Source: Acidobacteriota bacterium
GTDB lineage: Bacteria > Acidobacteriota > Blastocatellia > Pyrinomonadales > Pyrinomonadaceae
Assembly (NCBI GenBank): GCA_003222835.1
Contig: QHXE01000130.1
Span: forward strand, 1 to 8,334
DNA: 8,334 nt
Direction: 5' to 3'
How positions within the stretch are numbered: position 1 is the first letter of the stretch; each line of letters opens with the position of its first letter. Both the position numbers and the translations under genes were made by a program. Below, piece by piece: positions 6,764 through 8,334 of this stretch. The notes under the pieces are model-generated. The model was not told the origin of the DNA and made no database searches. It saw only the letters and a list, made by a program, of their open reading frames with translations.

Positions 6764-7060
6764 CCCATCAGCGGCAGCTTGAAAGGTTGTATGCGCTCCA
6801 CCCCACCACAGATCCGCTTGCGGCCGATTGCGCTCCGCTCGCAAACGCTCGAGCACCGCGCGAACCCATATCGAGAAATTGCACGTCCGTATCCGGATGC
6901 GCTTGCTTGTAGCGCGCCACGAAGTAGCGCAGCATGTCCGGGCCACGCGGAGTGTAGATTAAGAATTGATGTTGATTCGATTGGCGCGCCGACCGGCAGC
7001 GAAGAATACGACGACGAGAGCGAGCGCGACTACTGTGACGAAAGCTTTGGCAAATGACAT
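6764..7060 (-). pseudogene. Decayed, truncated ABC-transporter substrate-binding protein (family 1, iron/Fbp-like)
   Basis: Three short segments in three frames make one protein start. 7060-6959 gives MSFAKAFVTVVALALVVVFF and ends at TAA, an export signal or membrane anchor. 6959-6858 gives IYTPRGPDMLRYFVARYKQA, then HPDTDVQFLDMGSR. 6856-6764 gives VLERLRAERNRPQADLWWGG, then AHTTFQAAADG. From memory of the family, periplasmic ferric-iron and related solute-binding proteins read like YTPHG..ML..F...HPGV.V..LDMGSQ.VL.RLRAE...PQADVWWG near the N-terminus. About 98 codons remain of roughly 330-400, and homology ends abruptly at 6764. The second shift looks like a 2-base loss (CGC-G-GTG where CGC-GAN-GTG is expected). 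It lies 31 bases after the small ORF and has no convincing Shine-Dalgarno. I am confident it is a relic; the substrate is unknown. Confidence 0.8.
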
Positions 7061-7080
7061 TCGCGGTTAGTCGAACTGGA

Positions 7081-7090
7081 GTTCGCGAAC
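7081..7090. promoter_or_regulatory. Perfect 10-bp palindrome GTTCGCGAAC
   Basis: It lies between the small ORF stop (7092) and the transporter-relic start (7060). GTTCGCGAAC equals its own reverse complement. Related half-sites (TTCGCGG at 7060-7066, GTCGAAC at 7070-7076) are nearby. It could be an operator remnant or chance. Confidence 0.25.
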
Positions 7091-7091
7091 A

Positions 7092-7190
7092 TCATAACAG
7101 ACTTCGCCATTCGATCCCGTTTCGCAAGGCTTGCAAGACCGAGGTCAGGAGTTGAAGACAGAACGCCAGCCACGTGATCACATCGGTCAT
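7092..7190 (-). CDS. Small 32-residue hydrophobic/amphipathic protein, unknown
   Basis: The ORF starts at the ATG at 7190, 6 bases after GAGGAG (within AGAGGAG), the second-best ribosome-binding site in the window. It encodes 32 residues beginning MTDVITWLAFCLQLLTSVLQ and ending in a charged-aromatic tail (ALRNGIEWRSLL). The centre is one hydrophobic segment of about 18 residues (VITWLAFCLQLLTSVLQAL) that could span or lie on a membrane. The stop overlaps two ATG codons (TTATGATG), but the frame they open closes after about 20 codons. It sits between the Spy-like gene and the transporter relic. I do not recognise a family. Tiny membrane proteins, leader peptides and type I toxin-like peptides share this look. 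A chance ORF is possible, but the Shine-Dalgarno argues against it. Confidence 0.45.
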   Translation of the reverse strand: MTDVITWLAFCLQLLTSVLQALRNGIEWRSLL

Positions 7191-7196
7191 TTCCAA

Positions 7197-7202
7197 CTCC
7201 TC
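7197..7202 (-). promoter_or_regulatory. Strong Shine-Dalgarno for the 32-codon ORF
   Basis: GAGGAG with a 6-base spacer (TTGGAA) to the ATG at 7190. It is the main evidence that the tiny ORF is translated. Confidence 0.5.
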
Positions 7203-7213
7203 TCATTACACTC

Positions 7214-7232
7214 CGCGCGGCTTTGCCTCACG
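7214..7232 (-). repeat. GC-rich hairpin downstream of the Spy-like gene
   Basis: CGTGAGGCAAAGCCGCGCG folds into an 8-bp stem (one G-U pair, one A/G mismatch besides) with loop AAA. There is no U-tract after it, so it is not a standard intrinsic terminator. It may be a mRNA 3'-end structure or a REP-like dispersed palindrome. It sits 51 bases after the Spy-like stop and just before the small ORF's ribosome-binding site. Confidence 0.35.
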
Positions 7233-7282
7233 GCCTCGTCTATTGCCCTTCGCTCGGCTCGTAACCCCAAAGCGGTTCGGCG

Positions 7283-7774
7283 CTAATTACCGATCGAACC
7301 CAGGCTTTCAGTGCTTCGCTGACGAAACTGATCGACCACGATAGCGCGCTGTCCGGCGGTTAGCACTTCATAGAACTTCACCTTTGCGCGAGCTTTCATA
7401 GCGATGATTTGATTAAGCAAAGCGGATTGGTTCTGCGCAAGCTCCCTGATTCCGGCTTCGTCCAATTGACCGGTGAAGGCCGCCACGGAAAGCTGAGCTT
7501 CCAAATCATCGAGCTGTTCGAAGAGAGGCTCTGCCTTGAGCATGGTGGCTTTGGCGATGCCGACGATGCGAACCTTCTGACTCGGCGTCAGTTTCAGATC
7601 GTTGGTAATCGGCGCAAAGACTTCGCTGACTATTTCGTCGTCATCCTGATTATCATTTGACTGAGCTGCCTCTGGGGGCCCGGGCTTCAATTCGATAATC
7701 ACCTGAGCGCTGGTCAGCGTGGCGCTGATAGCGATAATTACCACGGCCAAAAAAATCAGTCCTGTTGCTTTCAT
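7283..7774 (-). CDS. Exported Spy/CpxP-like (LTxxQ motif) protein
   Basis: The protein has 163 residues. Residues 1-23 are a signal peptide with likely cleavage at TSA/Q. An acidic linker follows (DNQDDDE, 41-47). The rest is predicted all-helical, with two copies of the LTxxQ motif: LTPSQ at 62-66 and LTAGQ at 138-142. This pairing and length match the Spy/CpxP superfamily of periplasmic proteins. E. coli Spy is an ATP-independent chaperone, and CpxP damps the Cpx envelope-stress sensor. Which role applies here is not decidable; homologues in acidobacteria are numerous and uncharacterised. AGGAGG, 6 bases before the ATG at 7774, confirms the start. It follows the barrel gene by 29 bases and is probably in its operon, fitting an envelope role. 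Confidence 0.8.
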   Translation of the reverse strand: MKATGLIFLAVVIIAISATLTSAQVIIELKPGPPEAAQSNDNQDDDEIVSEVFAPITNDLKLTPSQKVRIVGIAKATMLKAEPLFEQLDDLEAQLSVAAFTGQLDEAGIRELAQNQSALLNQIIAMKARAKVKFYEVLTAGQRAIVVDQFRQRSTESLGSIGN

Positions 7775-7780
7775 GATTTA

Positions 7781-7786
7781 CCTCCT
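7781..7786 (-). promoter_or_regulatory. Consensus Shine-Dalgarno of the Spy-like gene
   Basis: AAAAGGAGGTA on the minus strand, with AGGAGG 6 bases before the ATG. It is the strongest ribosome-binding site in the window and lies in the 29-base gap after the barrel gene. Confidence 0.75.
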
Positions 7787-7803
7787 TTTGTTTCTTCCTG
7801 GGC

Positions 7804-8334
7804 CTACTTGATCACGATTCCGGTCGAGAACCGAAAACCGCTCAATGTGCGATCGGGAATTGTTATGGTGTTGACGGTGCGGCTGCGCAGAAAGATCGGG
7901 TTGTAGTCGAACTGAAGTATGCGCCAGGCAAATCTGCTGCTCAGCTTGTAATCGATGCCGCCGCCAAGGTTCAGCGCAAAGCTCGTGTGGCTATCGGCGT
8001 AAGAAGTCGCAGTGCTGGCGATCGTTTCCGTGAAATTCCGGCGCGCCACGCCCGCGAGTGCCTGCGCGAACGGCGTGAAGCGGCTCGAGCTCGGAAACCG
8101 AATCTGCGGACCGCCGGTGATGTTGTAGAGCGAAATTTTCGATGCGCCGGTAGTAGCGCCGAACAGATCGGTGCGGTTCTGGAAGTGGGCCGAGAAATCC
8201 GCGGTGACGCCAAAACGCTTGGTGAAATAGCTTGTTGCCGAACAATGAAAGCCATTCGTCTTAAACCGATTATCGAGAGTTGTAACTGTGCTGAAGTCGC
8301 TGCTGGTAATTCCGGTATCGACGCTTTCAAGCGA
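7804..8334 (-). CDS. Outer-membrane beta-barrel protein, OmpA-like/porin family (C-terminal 176 residues, partial)
   Basis: The frame is open from the window edge to the TAG at 7806-7804, so the N-terminus lies beyond the window. The GTG at 8049 is an internal codon and not a real start, because the frame continues upstream with matching strand pattern. The visible part alternates beta strands and turns: GFHCSATSYFTKRFGVTADF, SLYNITGGPQIRF, RFTPFAQALAGVARRNF, SFALNLGGGIDYKLSSRFAW, RILQFDY and FRFSTGIVIK. GGP..RF...FTPFAQ.L.G, followed by GGGIDYK, R.A.R and Q.DY, is characteristic of the outer-membrane beta-barrel (OMP_b-brl) family common in acidobacteria. Function is usually structural or unknown. 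It ends in Lys, not the usual terminal Phe or aromatic. Confidence 0.85.
   Translation of the reverse strand, partial: SLESVDTGITSSDFSTVTTLDNRFKTNGFHCSATSYFTKRFGVTADFSAHFQNRTDLFGATTGASKISLYNITGGPQIRFPSSSRFTPFAQALAGVARRNFTETIASTATSYADSHTSFALNLGGGIDYKLSSRFAWRILQFDYNPIFLRSRTVNTITIPDRTLSGFRFSTGIVIK

Noticed and set aside
6575..6946. 123-codon minus-strand frame as an independent gene
   Set aside because: Its middle is the third segment of the transporter relic (PQADLWWGG). The start lies in out-of-frame relic sequence, and the tail is unrelated, so it is a decay product.
7971..8330. 119-codon minus-strand frame starting at 8330
   Set aside because: It overlaps the barrel gene in another frame, is Arg/Ser-rich, and lacks strand pattern. 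The barrel frame runs uninterrupted from the edge to 7804.

Overview
The window reads as a stretch of Acidobacteriota-like chromosome. This is an inference from gene content: a large TonB-dependent receptor with an N-terminal carboxypeptidase-regulatory domain and glycine-rich loops, an acidobacterial-style outer-membrane barrel, and weak or absent Shine-Dalgarno sites on some genes. No rRNA, tRNA, CRISPR array or insertion sequence is visible. Every gene I can support lies on the minus strand, so transcription runs from high to low coordinates. The long plus-strand open frames are antisense shadows.

Layout in the direction of transcription. (1) 8334-7804: the C-terminal part of an outer-membrane beta-barrel protein, entering from beyond the window. 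(2) 7774-7283: a small exported Spy/CpxP-like protein with two LTxxQ motifs, 29 bases downstream and probably co-transcribed. (3) 7282-6568: 715 bases without an intact ordinary gene. They hold a GC-rich hairpin, a 32-codon ORF with an excellent ribosome-binding site, a perfect palindrome, the decayed 5' end of an ABC-transporter substrate-binding protein gene (three reading frames, then truncated), and an inverted repeat just before the next gene. (4) 6567-3535: an intact 1010-residue Oar-like TonB-dependent receptor with two glycine-rich insertions near its C-terminus. (5) 3534-3269: an intergenic leader with a possible promoter and at least six short hairpins ending just before a Shine-Dalgarno site. 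(6) 3268 to beyond base 1: a very long coiled-coil protein built on a 49-residue (seven-heptad) repeat, followed by a HEAT-like region. Its frame is broken at about 1141.

The most distinctive observations are: the 49-residue repeat, whose register shows that the stop at 1141-1139 is caused by a local insertion; a nearly identical 12-base string at that break and at the first frameshift of the transporter relic; the structured leader before the coiled-coil gene; and the unannotatable 32-codon gene. The barrel, the Spy-like protein and the TonB receptor all concern the envelope. Nothing shows that they act together with the coiled-coil protein. No recognisable defence, mobile or biosynthetic system is present.
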